64,000 nucleotides of DNA. It comes from Verrucomicrobium sp. Lineage in GTDB: Bacteria; Verrucomicrobiota; Verrucomicrobiia; Methylacidiphilales; GAS474. The DNA is taken from positions 744,001 through 808,000 of the forward strand of contig JAPWJX010000003.1 in NCBI GenBank assembly GCA_028283855.1. Direction: 5' to 3'. Within the stretch, counting starts at the first letter, position 1, and every line of letters starts with the position of its first letter. The position numbers and the translations under genes are program-made. The notes under the pieces are model-generated. The model was given only the letters and a program-made list of their open reading frames with translations. It was not told the DNA's origin and made no database searches. Shown here piece by piece: positions 8,482-16,405 of this stretch.

Positions 8482-9384
8482 CTAGTCCGCCCGGACCCAG
8501 AGAGTCCGCGCCCCCTCGCCCGGGGGCAGGTCTTCCTGGGCGGGGACGGGGAGCGGCTTCACCTTCCGGCCCGCCTGGCGGGCGGCGGTTTCGGCCCAGT
8601 CGGCCAGGTCGTTCCGGGTCAGGGTGGAGAGATTCGTCGAGAGGAGGAGGTGGCCGCCCGTTTCCAATAGGCCCAGGGCCTGCGCGGCCATTTCCGGCAG
8701 CTCGTCCTGGACGCGGAAGACCTTTCCCTCCGGCGTCCGGGCGAAGCTGGGCGGGTCGAGGATGACGGCGGCGAAGCGGCTGTTCCGCCGCTCCTGGCGG
8801 TGGAGGCTTTCCCGCACGTCGTCCGGCCAGAAGCGGTGGGCCTGCGGGTCGAGGCCGTTGAGGGCGAAGTTCTCCTTCCCCCAGGCCAGGGCCTTCGGCG
8901 CCACGTCGACGCTGACCGTCTCCGCGCCGCCCGCCGCCGCGGCGACGGAAAAGGCGCAGGTGTAGGCGAAGCCGTTGAAGACCGTCGCCGCGCCCAGCTC
9001 CCGCAGGAAGCGGCGGTTCTCCCGCTGGTCCAGGAAGAGGCCGCAGGAGTAGCCCGCGCCGAAGTCGATCCGGTAGGAGAGCCCGTTTTCCAGGGCCACG
9101 GTCCGGCGGTCGGCGGCGGGATCGCCCTCCAGGAGGGCGTAGGGTTCCGGGCCCGGCTTGGCCTGCAGGATCTTTCGGAAAACGCGCGCGGCGGCGAAGC
9201 CCTCCCGCCCGGCCCAGGCGCGGTAGGCTTCCAGGAGGGCGGGCGCGTCGGCCTCCCGCTCCACGGAGAGGAGGACGTCGCCGCCGAAGCGCTCGACGGT
9301 GCCGCCGGGCGCGGTGTGGATCCGGTAGAGGGTGGTCCCCTCCGCTTCGAGCCGCGCGCGGAGGGAGGGGGAAATCCAACTCAA
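8482..9384 (-). CDS. Class I SAM-dependent methyltransferase, RlmI/RlmK-like
   Basis: 300 residues. The C-terminal Rossmann methyltransferase resembles 23S rRNA (cytosine-1962) methyltransferases. It shows FLDQRENRRFL, the SAM-binding region VFNGFAYTCAFSVAAAAGG, an acidic SVDVAPKALAWGKENFALNG strand and the catalytic ILDPPSFAR motif. An N-terminal PUA domain, as in RlmI, is not obvious. The only plausible start is TTG at 9384, overlapping the TGA of the upstream ABC ATPase gene (TTGA), which indicates translational coupling. The exact substrate is uncertain. Confidence 0.82.
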   Translation of the reverse strand: MSWISPSLRARLEAEGTTLYRIHTAPGGTVERFGGDVLLSVEREADAPALLEAYRAWAGREGFAAARVFRKILQAKPGPEPYALLEGDPAADRRTVALENGLSYRIDFGAGYSCGLFLDQRENRRFLRELGAATVFNGFAYTCAFSVAAAAGGAETVSVDVAPKALAWGKENFALNGLDPQAHRFWPDDVRESLHRQERRNSRFAAVILDPPSFARTPEGKVFRVQDELPEMAAQALGLLETGGHLLLSTNLSTLTRNDLADWAETAARQAGRKVKPLPVPAQEDLPPGEGARTLWVRAD

Positions 9385-10172
9385 AGGGTGGGAACCGCCG
9401 CTAATAGGCGTCGGGTGTATTCGTGCTGCGGGTTGCGGTAGAGCTCCTCCGCCGGGGCGGCCTCCACGATCTTTCCCCGGTGCATGACCAGCATGGTGTC
9501 GGAGAGGTGCTCGACGACGGCCAGGTCGTGCGCGATGAAGAGGTAGGCCAGGCCGAGCTTTTCCTGCAGGTCCTGGAGGAGGTTGATGATCTGGGCCTGG
9601 ACGGAGACGTCCAGGGCGCTGACCGGCTCGTCGCAGACGATGAGGTCGGGCTCCACCGCCAGGGCGCGGGCGATGCCGATGCGCTGGCGCTGGCCGCCGG
9701 AGAACTGGTGCGGGTAGCGGGCCAGGTGCTCCGCCTTGAGGCCGACGCTTTCCAAAAGCTGCGCCACGCGGTCCCGCCGCTGGCCGGGGGTCATGGCGGG
9801 GAAGTGGATCTCCAGCGCCTCGCCGACGATCTGCTCCACGCGCATGCGGGGGTTGAGGGAGTGAAAGGGGTCCTGGAAGATCATCTGGATCTTCTTCCGG
9901 TAGGGCAGGAAGCGGCGGGCGGAGAGGCCGTCGATCCGCGCCCCCTCGTAAAGGACTTCGCCGGAGGTGACCGGGGCCAGGCCGACGATGGCGCGGCCGA
10001 TCGTCGTCTTGCCGCTGCCGCTCTCCCCGACGAGGCCGACGGTCTTCCCTTTCTCCACGGTGAAGGAGACGCCGTCGACGGCGCGGACCGGCTCCCCCTG
10101 CTTGGAGAACCAGCCGCCGCGCGCGGGGTAGTGGACCCGCAGGTCCTTGACTTCCAGGAGGGGGGCGCTCAT
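9381..10172 (-). CDS. Oligopeptide/dipeptide ABC transporter ATPase, OppF/DppF type
   Basis: 263 residues. Walker [11 protein letters not shown]-loop [14 protein letters not shown], signature [15 protein letters not shown], Walker [13 protein letters not shown] and the H-loop IAHDL are all present. The SLNPRM segment and the C-terminal [15 protein letters not shown] are typical of the second ATPase of peptide importers. It overlaps its partner upstream by 4 bp (ATGA) and is coupled to the methyltransferase downstream. No permease or binding-protein genes are in the window, so the membrane part must be encoded elsewhere. Confidence 0.93.
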   Translation of the reverse strand: MSAPLLEVKDLRVHYPARGGWFSKQGEPVRAVDGVSFTVEKGKTVGLVGESGSGKTTIGRAIVGLAPVTSGEVLYEGARIDGLSARRFLPYRKKIQMIFQDPFHSLNPRMRVEQIVGEALEIHFPAMTPGQRRDRVAQLLESVGLKAEHLARYPHQFSGGQRQRIGIARALAVEPDLIVCDEPVSALDVSVQAQIINLLQDLQEKLGLAYLFIAHDLAVVEHLSDTMLVMHRGKIVEAAPAEELYRNPQHEYTRRLLAAVPTL

Positions 10173-11020
10173 GCGGAAAGCTGGGCGTAGTCGATGGTGG
10201 TGAGCCGCTCCCGCTGCTGGCCCAGGCGCGGCACGCAGGCGATGAGGGCCTTCGTGTAGGGGTGCTGCGGGTTTTCCAGGACCTGCCGGGCCTCCCCGCG
10301 CTCCACGATCTTGCCGCGGAACATGACCAGCACCTCGTCCGCGAAGTCCTTGATGATGCCGAAATTGTGGGTGATGAGGACGACGGCCATCTGCCGCTTG
10401 GCCTTGATCTCCTTCAGGAGGGAGAGGATCTGCGCCTGGATGGTGACGTCCAGGGCGGTCGTCGGCTCGTCGGCGATGAGGATCTGGGGCTGGCAGGCCA
10501 GCGCCATGGCGATCATGACCCGCTGCTGCATGCCGCCGGAAAGCTCGTGCGGGTAGGCGCGGGCGCGGGCGGCGGGATCGACGATGCCGACGTCGGCCAG
10601 CGCCTGGACGACCTCCGCGCGGACCTGCGCGCGGGAGAGGCCGGGCCGGTGGAGGCGGATCGCCTCCGCGATCTGCGCGCCGACGGGGTAGACCGGGTTC
10701 AGGGAGGTGGAGGGCTCCTGGAAGATGTAGGCGATCTGCTTGCCCCGCAGGCGGCGCAGCTCTTCCGGGGAGGCGTGGAGGACGCTGCGCCCCTCGAAGA
10801 GGATCGACCCGCCCCGGTAGACGGCGGGCGGGGTGGGGAGGAGCCGGGTCATGGCCAGGGCGGTGACGCTCTTGCCGCTGCCGCTTTCGCCGACGATGGC
10901 GACGGTCCGCCCGTCGGCGATGGAGAAGGAAACCCCGTCGACCGCGCGGGTCTCCCGCCCGTCGGAGACGAAATCGATGGTCAGGTTTTCGACCTTGAGC
11001 AGGGTGTGGAAGTCGCTCAT
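10169..11020 (-). CDS. Oligopeptide/dipeptide ABC transporter ATPase, OppD/DppD type
   Basis: 283 residues. Walker A GESGSGKSVTALAM, Q-loop YIFQEPSTSLNPVY, signature LSGGMQQRVMIAMAL and Walker B ILIADEPTTALD are those of the first ATPase of peptide importers; NPQHPYTKALIACVP is the usual C-terminal tail. It pairs with the OppF-type gene as a heterodimer powering peptide import across the inner membrane. It is the first gene of a three-gene minus-strand unit whose upstream neighbour is divergent, so this is a stand-alone ATPase operon. Confidence 0.93.
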   Translation of the reverse strand: MSDFHTLLKVENLTIDFVSDGRETRAVDGVSFSIADGRTVAIVGESGSGKSVTALAMTRLLPTPPAVYRGGSILFEGRSVLHASPEELRRLRGKQIAYIFQEPSTSLNPVYPVGAQIAEAIRLHRPGLSRAQVRAEVVQALADVGIVDPAARARAYPHELSGGMQQRVMIAMALACQPQILIADEPTTALDVTIQAQILSLLKEIKAKRQMAVVLITHNFGIIKDFADEVLVMFRGKIVERGEARQVLENPQHPYTKALIACVPRLGQQRERLTTIDYAQLSA

Positions 11021-11113
11021 CCGGTGGAGGTCACGATGCCATCGACGGCGGTTGACTTACAACCAAATCTCCCCGATACCACGGCATATTTTATGCTTTT
11101 ACCTGTGAAAGAG

Positions 11114-12001
11114 ATGAAGCTGCTTTGGATCGCCGCGGCGCTTTTGGTCTTCCCCCTTGCGGGCGCTTGGGCCATGCAGGCGTCTTCGGACACGATTGTG
11201 ACGGCGAATTCCGGCGACGGAGGGGGCGGCGGCGATAGCGGGGGCGGCGGTGGAGGAGGAGGGAGCACGACGACCACGACCACAAGCTCCGGCAGCCACT
11301 CCTACGCCATCCACGGCTATTCCCTGGGGGGCTACACCAATGCCATCAACGTCTACTGTTGCCGGATGGGCGGCACGGCCGTGGGGCCGACCGGCGTTTC
11401 CTACGGGAACGCGGGGGTCTGGGGCGTCGTCAATCTGGACGAGCTTTCCTACAACTCCGTCACCAACGCCTCCGCCAATGGCGGCGTGGCGATCGTCGGC
11501 CAGGCGGTCTACGGCCAGGGCGGCTACCAATACGTCTACGGAGGCGGCGCGTACGGCGTCGCCACGCCCAACGGGCTGGTCGTCCACATGAACAACGGAC
11601 AGTCCGGCTACCTCGACCTGCGCCAGCTCACCCAGAACGTCGCCACGGCCCTGTCCTCCAGCAACACGAACGCCGTGGCGGGCCGTTCCACGGCGGGCGC
11701 CCAGGTGCAGGATTACAGCTACGGCTATCCGGCCTGCCCCCGCTACCGGGGAGACTGGCTCTGCACCCCCAGCGGGAACCTGGTCTTCGGCTTCATCAAC
11801 AGCAACAGCCAGAAGGAAACCGGCGGGACCGATCCCGGCCAGAACGACTGGTCCTACGCCTGGGTCAATTGGAACGAGCTGAGCTGGAACAAAGCCGCCA
11901 TGGGCCAGCCGCCCACCGGGTCCCTGACCGTCAATACCCAGGGGAGCGGGGCGGGCGGCGTCAGCCTGAATTGGTCGGTCAAGGCGTCCGAGTCGGAATA
12001 G
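11114..12001 (+). CDS. Secreted Gly/Thr-linker, Tyr/Gly/Asn-rich protein of unknown function
   Basis: 295 residues from ATG 11114; an in-frame ATG at 11093 would add seven. A signal peptide (about 1-19, cleavage near AWA) is followed by a low-complexity linker of Gly runs, Ser and six Thr (about 33-62). The remaining domain is rich in Gly, Tyr, Asn and Ser with little charge, has Cys in two places (YCCRM, and two further Cys around YPACPRYRGDWLC), and ends WNELSWN then VSLNWSVK. Such composition suits an extracellular or surface-exposed beta-rich protein. I recognise no family. It is transcribed divergently from the peptide transporter ATPases. Confidence 0.7.
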   Translation: MKLLWIAAALLVFPLAGAWAMQASSDTIVTANSGDGGGGGDSGGGGGGGGSTTTTTTSSGSHSYAIHGYSLGGYTNAINVYCCRMGGTAVGPTGVSYGNAGVWGVVNLDELSYNSVTNASANGGVAIVGQAVYGQGGYQYVYGGGAYGVATPNGLVVHMNNGQSGYLDLRQLTQNVATALSSSNTNAVAGRSTAGAQVQDYSYGYPACPRYRGDWLCTPSGNLVFGFINSNSQKETGGTDPGQNDWSYAWVNWNELSWNKAAMGQPPTGSLTVNTQGSGAGGVSLNWSVKASESE

Positions 12002-12030
12002 GGCGCGTCCGGGCCGGATTCCCTCGCCGC

Positions 12031-12058
12031 TTGCCAAACTCCGGCAAACGGTTTTAAT
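12031..12058 (+). promoter_or_regulatory. Candidate sigma70-type promoter of lpxC-fabZ
   Basis: -35 TTGCCA (12031-12036), 16-bp spacer, -10 TTTAAT (12053-12058). The -10 box ends 6 bp before the ATG at 12065, so transcription should start at or next to the A of ATG. There is no Shine-Dalgarno sequence, which suggests a leaderless mRNA. Confidence 0.55.
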
Positions 12059-12064
12059 CCGGCC

Positions 12065-13381
12065 ATGTCTTCGGCCAAGCAGCACACGCTCCAAAAGGAA
12101 GTGACCGTCAAGGGGACGGCCCTCCACACGGGGAGCCACGTCACCCTGACCCTCAAGCCCGCTCCCACCGGCACCGGCTACGTTTTCAAGCGGACCGACC
12201 TGGCCGACGAGCCGACGGTCGCCGCCCACATCGACCAAGTCCGCCAGACGGAGCGCGCCACCACCCTGGGAGAGGGCAACGTGAAGATCCACACCGTGGA
12301 GCACGTCCTGGCCAGCCTGCGCGGCTGCGGCGTGGACAACGCCATCATCGAGCTGGACGCCAACGAGCCCCCCATCGGCGATGGCAGCGGGTCCCTCTTC
12401 GTCGACGCCATCGCGGAGGCGGGCCTCTTGGAGCAGGACCTTCCGGCCAAGGCCTACGAGCTGCGCGAGCCCGTCTGCGTCACCGGCAAGGACGGCGCCC
12501 ATATGGCCGCCTGGCCCAGCGACACCTTCCAGGTCACCTGCACCAACGCCAACCATACCGGCAACTTCACCCAGTTCCTCCACTGGAAGCATGAGCCCTC
12601 CCGCTTCGCCCGGGAGCTCGGCCAGGCGCGCACCTTCGTCTTTTACGAGGAGGTCCAGCCCCTCATGGAGAAGGGCCTCATCAAGGGCGGCAGCCTGGAG
12701 AACGCCATCGTCATCAAGGGAGACTCCCTGGTCAGCCGCCAGCCCCTGCGCTACCAGGACGAGCTGGTCCGCCACAAGATCTTCGACATCGTCGGCGACC
12801 TGGCGCTGTTCCCCCTGAAGCTGAAGGCCCACATCGTGGCCAGCAAGCCGAGCCACGGCCTCAACGTCGAGCTGGCCAAGGCCATCGCCAAGCAATACCG
12901 CAACTACGTCTCCCAGCTCATGCCGGTGGAGAACATCCCCGTGGGAGAGGGCGCCCTCGACATCAACGGGGTGATGAAGATCCTGCCCCACCGCTACCCC
13001 TTCCTCCTGGTCGACCGCATCCTCCAGTTCCCGGCGGAGAACAAGGCCATCGGCCAGAAGACGGTCACCATCAACGAGCCCTTCTTCCCCGGCCACTTCC
13101 CGGGGCACCCGATCATGCCGGGCGTCCTCCAGATCGAGGCCATGGCCCAGGTGGCCAGCATCCTCATGCTCCGCCAGGCGGAAAACGCCGGGCGCCTCGG
13201 CTACTTCATGAGCGTCGACAAGGCCAAGTTCCGCCGCCCCGTCATGCCGGGGGACACCCTCATCATGGAGGTGGAGCTGACCAAGTCCCGCGCCAAGATC
13301 GGCAAGGCCCGCGGCCAGTGCCTGGTCAACGGCCAGGTCGTCTGCGAGGCCGACCTCATGTTCGCCCTGGTCGACGGCTAG
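12065..13381 (+). CDS. lpxC-fabZ: Fused LpxC deacetylase / FabZ dehydratase
   Basis: 438 residues, two enzymes in one chain. LpxC (about 1-285) deacetylates UDP-3-O-acyl-GlcNAc, the committed step of lipid A synthesis. Its zinc and catalytic residues are visible: H80 in HTVEH, H237 and D241 in HKIFDIVGD, and H264 in SHGLN. FabZ (about 297-438), the 3-hydroxyacyl-ACP dehydratase, has H309 in LPHRYPFLLVDR and E358 in GVLQIEAMAQ, with FFPGHFPGHPIMPG between. Both sites look intact. The fusion is known from Bacteroidota and several other Gram-negative phyla. lpxA follows after 13 bp. Confidence 0.96.
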   Translation: MSSAKQHTLQKEVTVKGTALHTGSHVTLTLKPAPTGTGYVFKRTDLADEPTVAAHIDQVRQTERATTLGEGNVKIHTVEHVLASLRGCGVDNAIIELDANEPPIGDGSGSLFVDAIAEAGLLEQDLPAKAYELREPVCVTGKDGAHMAAWPSDTFQVTCTNANHTGNFTQFLHWKHEPSRFARELGQARTFVFYEEVQPLMEKGLIKGGSLENAIVIKGDSLVSRQPLRYQDELVRHKIFDIVGDLALFPLKLKAHIVASKPSHGLNVELAKAIAKQYRNYVSQLMPVENIPVGEGALDINGVMKILPHRYPFLLVDRILQFPAENKAIGQKTVTINEPFFPGHFPGHPIMPGVLQIEAMAQVASILMLRQAENAGRLGYFMSVDKAKFRRPVMPGDTLIMEVELTKSRAKIGKARGQCLVNGQVVCEADLMFALVDG

Positions 13382-13394
13382 GACTTCCGCCCGC

Positions 13395-14165
13395 ATGGCC
13401 ATCCACCCCACCGCCGTTGTCGATCCCGGAGCCCGGCTGGGAGCCGGCGTCGAGGTCGGCCCCTACGCCGTCGTCGGCGCGGGCGTCGTCCTGGGCGACC
13501 GCTGCCGCGTCGACCACCACGCCTCCATCGAGGGGCCGGCGGAAATCGGCCCGGACAACCACTTCTTCCCCTTCTCCGCCATCGGCGGCCGGACGCAGGA
13601 TCTCAAATACGCGGGGGAGCCCACCCACCTGCGGATCGGCGCGGGAAACCGCTTCCGGGAATTCACCACCGTCAACCGGGGCACCGCCCCCGGCGCCGCC
13701 ACCGTCATCGGGGACGACAACCTCTTCCTGGCCTACGTCCACATCGCCCACGACTGCCGCGTGGGGAGCCACTGCGTCTTTTCCAACAACGGCACCCTGG
13801 CCGGACACGTCGTCGTCGACGACCACGTCATCCTGGGCGGCCTCTCCGCCGTCCACCAGTTCTGCCGGATCGGCCGCTACGGGATGGTCGGCGGGTGCAG
13901 CAAGATCGTCCAGGACGTCCCCCCTTACTGCCTGGCGGACGGGAACCCGGCCACGGTCCGTTCCCTGAACCTGGTGGGCCTGCGCCGCCATGGATTCTCC
14001 ACCGAGCAGATCCGCGCCCTGCGGGACGCCCAGCGCCTCCTCTACGACGGGAACCTGAACACCACCCAGGCCCTGGCGAAGCTGGAGGAGGAATTCCCGG
14101 GCAACCCGGAAGTCTCCCGCCTGGTCGAGTTCGTCCGCACCTCGGAACGCGGCATCATCCGCTAG
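13395..14165 (+). CDS. lpxA: UDP-N-acetylglucosamine O-acyltransferase
   Basis: 256 residues, the normal length. LpxA transfers a 3-hydroxyacyl chain from ACP to UDP-GlcNAc, the first step of lipid A synthesis. The left-handed beta-helix hexapeptide repeats run from about residue 4 to 180. The catalytic His is H119 in YVHIAHDC, and the helical C-terminal domain follows NPATVRSLNLVGLRRHGF. It lies 13 bp after lpxC-fabZ and surely shares its transcript. The stop is followed within 6 bp by a copy of the 13-bp element serving the next gene. Confidence 0.97.
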   Translation: MAIHPTAVVDPGARLGAGVEVGPYAVVGAGVVLGDRCRVDHHASIEGPAEIGPDNHFFPFSAIGGRTQDLKYAGEPTHLRIGAGNRFREFTTVNRGTAPGAATVIGDDNLFLAYVHIAHDCRVGSHCVFSNNGTLAGHVVVDDHVILGGLSAVHQFCRIGRYGMVGGCSKIVQDVPPYCLADGNPATVRSLNLVGLRRHGFSTEQIRALRDAQRLLYDGNLNTTQALAKLEEEFPGNPEVSRLVEFVRTSERGIIR

Positions 14166-14170
14166 CGGGA

Positions 14171-14183
14171 AATAGCCGAATTA
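14171..14183 (+). promoter_or_regulatory. 13-bp element AATAGCCGAATTA, copy 3
   Basis: Perfect copy starting 6 bp after the lpxA stop and ending 7 bp before the ATG at 14191. There is no Shine-Dalgarno sequence between the element and the start codon. Confidence 0.6.
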
Positions 14184-14190
14184 ACGTACC

Positions 14191-14685
14191 ATGGACATGG
14201 AACCGAAGGAGTCCCGCCGGGAAGCCCTGGCGGAATGGGCGGCCGTGATGGCCGATTACGCCGGGCAGATCGTCCTTCGCGAGAAGGCGGAGGCGGACGC
14301 CCTCGCCGACATGGAGCCCGAGCTGATCCAGAGTAGCCTGCGGCTGAAGGAGAGCCTTGGCCTGCCCGACACCCGCCCTTTCCACGAAGCTCTGGAGGAC
14401 ACCCTTTCCAACGCCTCCGACCCGGAGCGCATCACCCTCGAGCACCTTTTGAACCAGATCGACCAGGCCGACCTTCCCGCCCGCGTCCGCGACGCGCGCG
14501 ACTACGGGCGGAACCTGGCGGGCCGGATCGACGCGCTCGCCCAGGCAGGCATCGAAAGCGAAGCCGACCGCGACGCCGCCGCGCTCAAGAAGGCGACGGC
14601 CCTGCAGGACTTCGCCGTGGGGAACCCGACCCGCCACGTCGGCTCCCTGGCCGCCCAGGTCATGGAGCGCGAGCGGAACAAATAA
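14191..14685 (+). CDS. Unknown helical protein, first of a tandem paralogous pair
   Basis: 164 residues, soluble, nearly all helical, no signal peptide and no recognised family. Residues about 9-95 (ALAEWAAVMADYAGQ, EPELIQSSLRLKESLGLP, PFHEALEDTLSNA, HLLNQI) align with the whole of the next gene product, so the two arose by tandem duplication. This copy has an extra charged C-terminal region (about 95-164). ATG 14191 is preferred over the in-frame ATG at 14197 because it keeps the 7-bp distance from the 13-bp element seen at other copies. The next gene starts 2 bp after the stop. Confidence 0.7.
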   Translation: MDMEPKESRREALAEWAAVMADYAGQIVLREKAEADALADMEPELIQSSLRLKESLGLPDTRPFHEALEDTLSNASDPERITLEHLLNQIDQADLPARVRDARDYGRNLAGRIDALAQAGIESEADRDAAALKKATALQDFAVGNPTRHVGSLAAQVMERERNK

Positions 14686-14687
14686 AT

Positions 14688-15020
14688 ATGAGCGCTCCTT
14701 CCGCGCTGGCCGAGTGGGCCCGCCATTTCGTCACCTACGTTGCCGGCCCGGCCGAGTCGGAAGAGGGGATCGTGCCGGAGCGGGAGGAGGCCCTGGCCAA
14801 GGAGCCGGAAGTCATCACCGCCACGCTCACCATCCAGAAAAAGCTCGGCCTTCAGGGCAAGGGCATGAAGCCCTTTCGGGAGGCCCTGGACGCGGCGCTC
14901 GACGAGGCGGACGCCTCCCCCGCCGTGCGTGCGGCGGCGGGCAAGCTGCTGCAAAAGATCGGCATCCAGGCGATCCTATCCGGCGGGGGCGGCGGAAAAG
15001 AATCGAAGCCGCGGCGTTAG
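14688..15020 (+). CDS. Unknown helical protein, second of a tandem paralogous pair
   Basis: 110 residues, soluble and helical, with a short Gly-rich basic tail (GGGGGKESKPRR). It shares with its upstream neighbour the pattern ALAEWA-x5-YAG, E-x3-ALA-x2-EPE-x-I, LGL, PF-x-EALD and LLQKI, at closely matching spacing. It starts 2 bp after the neighbour, so the two are translated from one mRNA and may form a complex. I recognise no family. It ends tail-to-tail with the histidinol-phosphatase gene. Confidence 0.7.
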   Translation: MSAPSALAEWARHFVTYVAGPAESEEGIVPEREEALAKEPEVITATLTIQKKLGLQGKGMKPFREALDAALDEADASPAVRAAAGKLLQKIGIQAILSGGGGGKESKPRR

Positions 15021-15027
15021 CGCGGCC

Positions 15028-15828
15028 CTAGAGCGGCGTGGGGATCGCCTTCCGCCCGGCGAAGCGGACCACCTCCGTGTAGCCGACTTCCTTCACCAGC
15101 GCCAAGGCCTGGTCGAAGGCGTGGCCCACGTCTCCCGGCGCGTGCGCGTCGGAGTTGATGAGAACGGGGATCTTCTTGCGGAAGGCCATTTCCAGGAACT
15201 GCTTGCTAGGATAGATCTCCTTCACTTCCTTCCGCAGCCCCGCGGTGCTCACCTCGATGGCTTTGCCCGAGTCGGCGACCGCCTCCAGCGCCTCCCCGTA
15301 GAAGCGGGAGAGGTCGCCCTCCGGCCGGTAGCCGAATTTCTTCACCAGGTCCGGGTGGGCGAAGAAGTCGAAGAGGCCGGACTGGGCCATCTTCGCGTAG
15401 GCGGCGAAGTAGAGTTCCCAAATCTCCGCCACGGGCCGCTCGGTGAACTTCTTCACATGCTTCGGCCCGTCGACGTCCCAGCCGGGGGCCAAGTAGTGGA
15501 CGGAGCCGATCAGGTAGTCCCACTCCGCTTCCGCGGCCAGGCGGCGGATGTGGTCCTCGTAACCGGGAATGAAGTCGCACTCCAGCCCCAGGCGGACCGG
15601 GTAGCCGGGCGCGGCGGCGCGGGCTTCCTCCACCAGCGCCAGGTACTTCGGCAGCTCGTCCGGGGCCATCCGCCAGTCGTCGAACTGGGTCGGCATCGGA
15701 TTGTGGTCGGAGAAGCCGATCTCGGAAAGGCCCTTGGCCTGCGCGGCGCGGACGTATTCGATCGGCGCTCCCTCCGCGTGGCGGCAGAGGGGCGTGTGGG
15801 TGTGGTAATCAAAGAGTGATGTCGACAT
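15028..15828 (-). CDS. hisK: PHP-family histidinol-phosphatase
   Basis: 266 residues. PHP metallophosphoesterase motifs are all present: DYHTHTPLCRH (H9, H11, H17), GFSDHNP, GLECDFIPGY, GSVHYL, FAHPDL and NSDAHAPGDVGHA. Histidinol-phosphatases of this type dephosphorylate L-histidinol phosphate in histidine synthesis using a metal cluster. The HYLAPGWDVD and DLVKKFG segments match that subfamily better than the PHP domains of DNA polymerases. Its start overlaps the end of the upstream TM2 gene by 20 bp. No other his gene is nearby. Confidence 0.88.
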   Translation of the reverse strand: MSTSLFDYHTHTPLCRHAEGAPIEYVRAAQAKGLSEIGFSDHNPMPTQFDDWRMAPDELPKYLALVEEARAAAPGYPVRLGLECDFIPGYEDHIRRLAAEAEWDYLIGSVHYLAPGWDVDGPKHVKKFTERPVAEIWELYFAAYAKMAQSGLFDFFAHPDLVKKFGYRPEGDLSRFYGEALEAVADSGKAIEVSTAGLRKEVKEIYPSKQFLEMAFRKKIPVLINSDAHAPGDVGHAFDQALALVKEVGYTEVVRFAGRKAIPTPL

Positions 15829-16351
15829 AAGGGGGGGAAAGGAAGTCTTGGCCGCGCGCGTCGCTGCGGACCAGCGCCGCCTCCGCCCAGGCCCAGAGGA
15901 GGACGACCCACGGCAGCTTCGGCAGGAGGAAGAAGGCCGTCGACTGGGGGTCGACCATGAGGAGGGTCAGGAGCGGTTCGCAGCCGAGGCCGAAGAGGGT
16001 GAGGGAGGCCTGAAGGATGCCCCGCTCCCAATAATAAGCGTAGAAGCTGTGCGCGCCGGTCATGCCCAGGAAGAGGGCCAAAAGGACGTAGATGCGCCGC
16101 TTCCGGGGCGCCAGGGGCCGGACGTAAAGGAGGACGCCGTCCCCGTCATGGGTGACCGCGGCGGCCTCCACCATCGCCCAGAGGGTGGTGAGGAGGGCGC
16201 CGACCAGGGATCCAAATATGCAGACGATCAGCTGCGCCGCGCCCTGCCACCAACGGCGGGCGTAGAAATTGTGAAGGCCCATGAGGCCGAGCGTCAGCGC
16301 CAGGGCGACGTAGACGGCGCGGGATTTGGGGCGGGTTGCGGCGTCGGCCAT
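15809..16351 (-). CDS. TM2-domain membrane protein with duplicated domain
   Basis: 180 residues. Two TM2-type units about 74 residues apart share G-x2-G-x-H-x-FY followed by G-x2-Q: LGLMGLHNFYARRWWQGAAQ (21-40) and LGMTGAHSFYAYYWERGILQ (95-114). Each starts with a hydrophobic helix after a basic stretch (RPKSRAVY, PRKRRIY), so both units have the same orientation. The function of TM2 proteins in bacteria is not established. The gene runs 20 bp into hisK, which implies coupled translation. Confidence 0.8.
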   Translation of the reverse strand: MADAATRPKSRAVYVALALTLGLMGLHNFYARRWWQGAAQLIVCIFGSLVGALLTTLWAMVEAAAVTHDGDGVLLYVRPLAPRKRRIYVLLALFLGMTGAHSFYAYYWERGILQASLTLFGLGCEPLLTLLMVDPQSTAFFLLPKLPWVVLLWAWAEAALVRSDARGQDFLSPPYVDITL

Positions 16352-16405
16352 GGGAGGGGCGATTCTTGCCCGCTGGGGCGGCGCGGCGCAAGCCTTAGCC
16401 CGGCC

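Noticed and set aside
11052-11092. Promoter for the Gly-rich secreted protein built on TTGACT at 11052-11057
   Set aside because: No acceptable -10 box at 16-18 bp spacing, so not listed as a feature.
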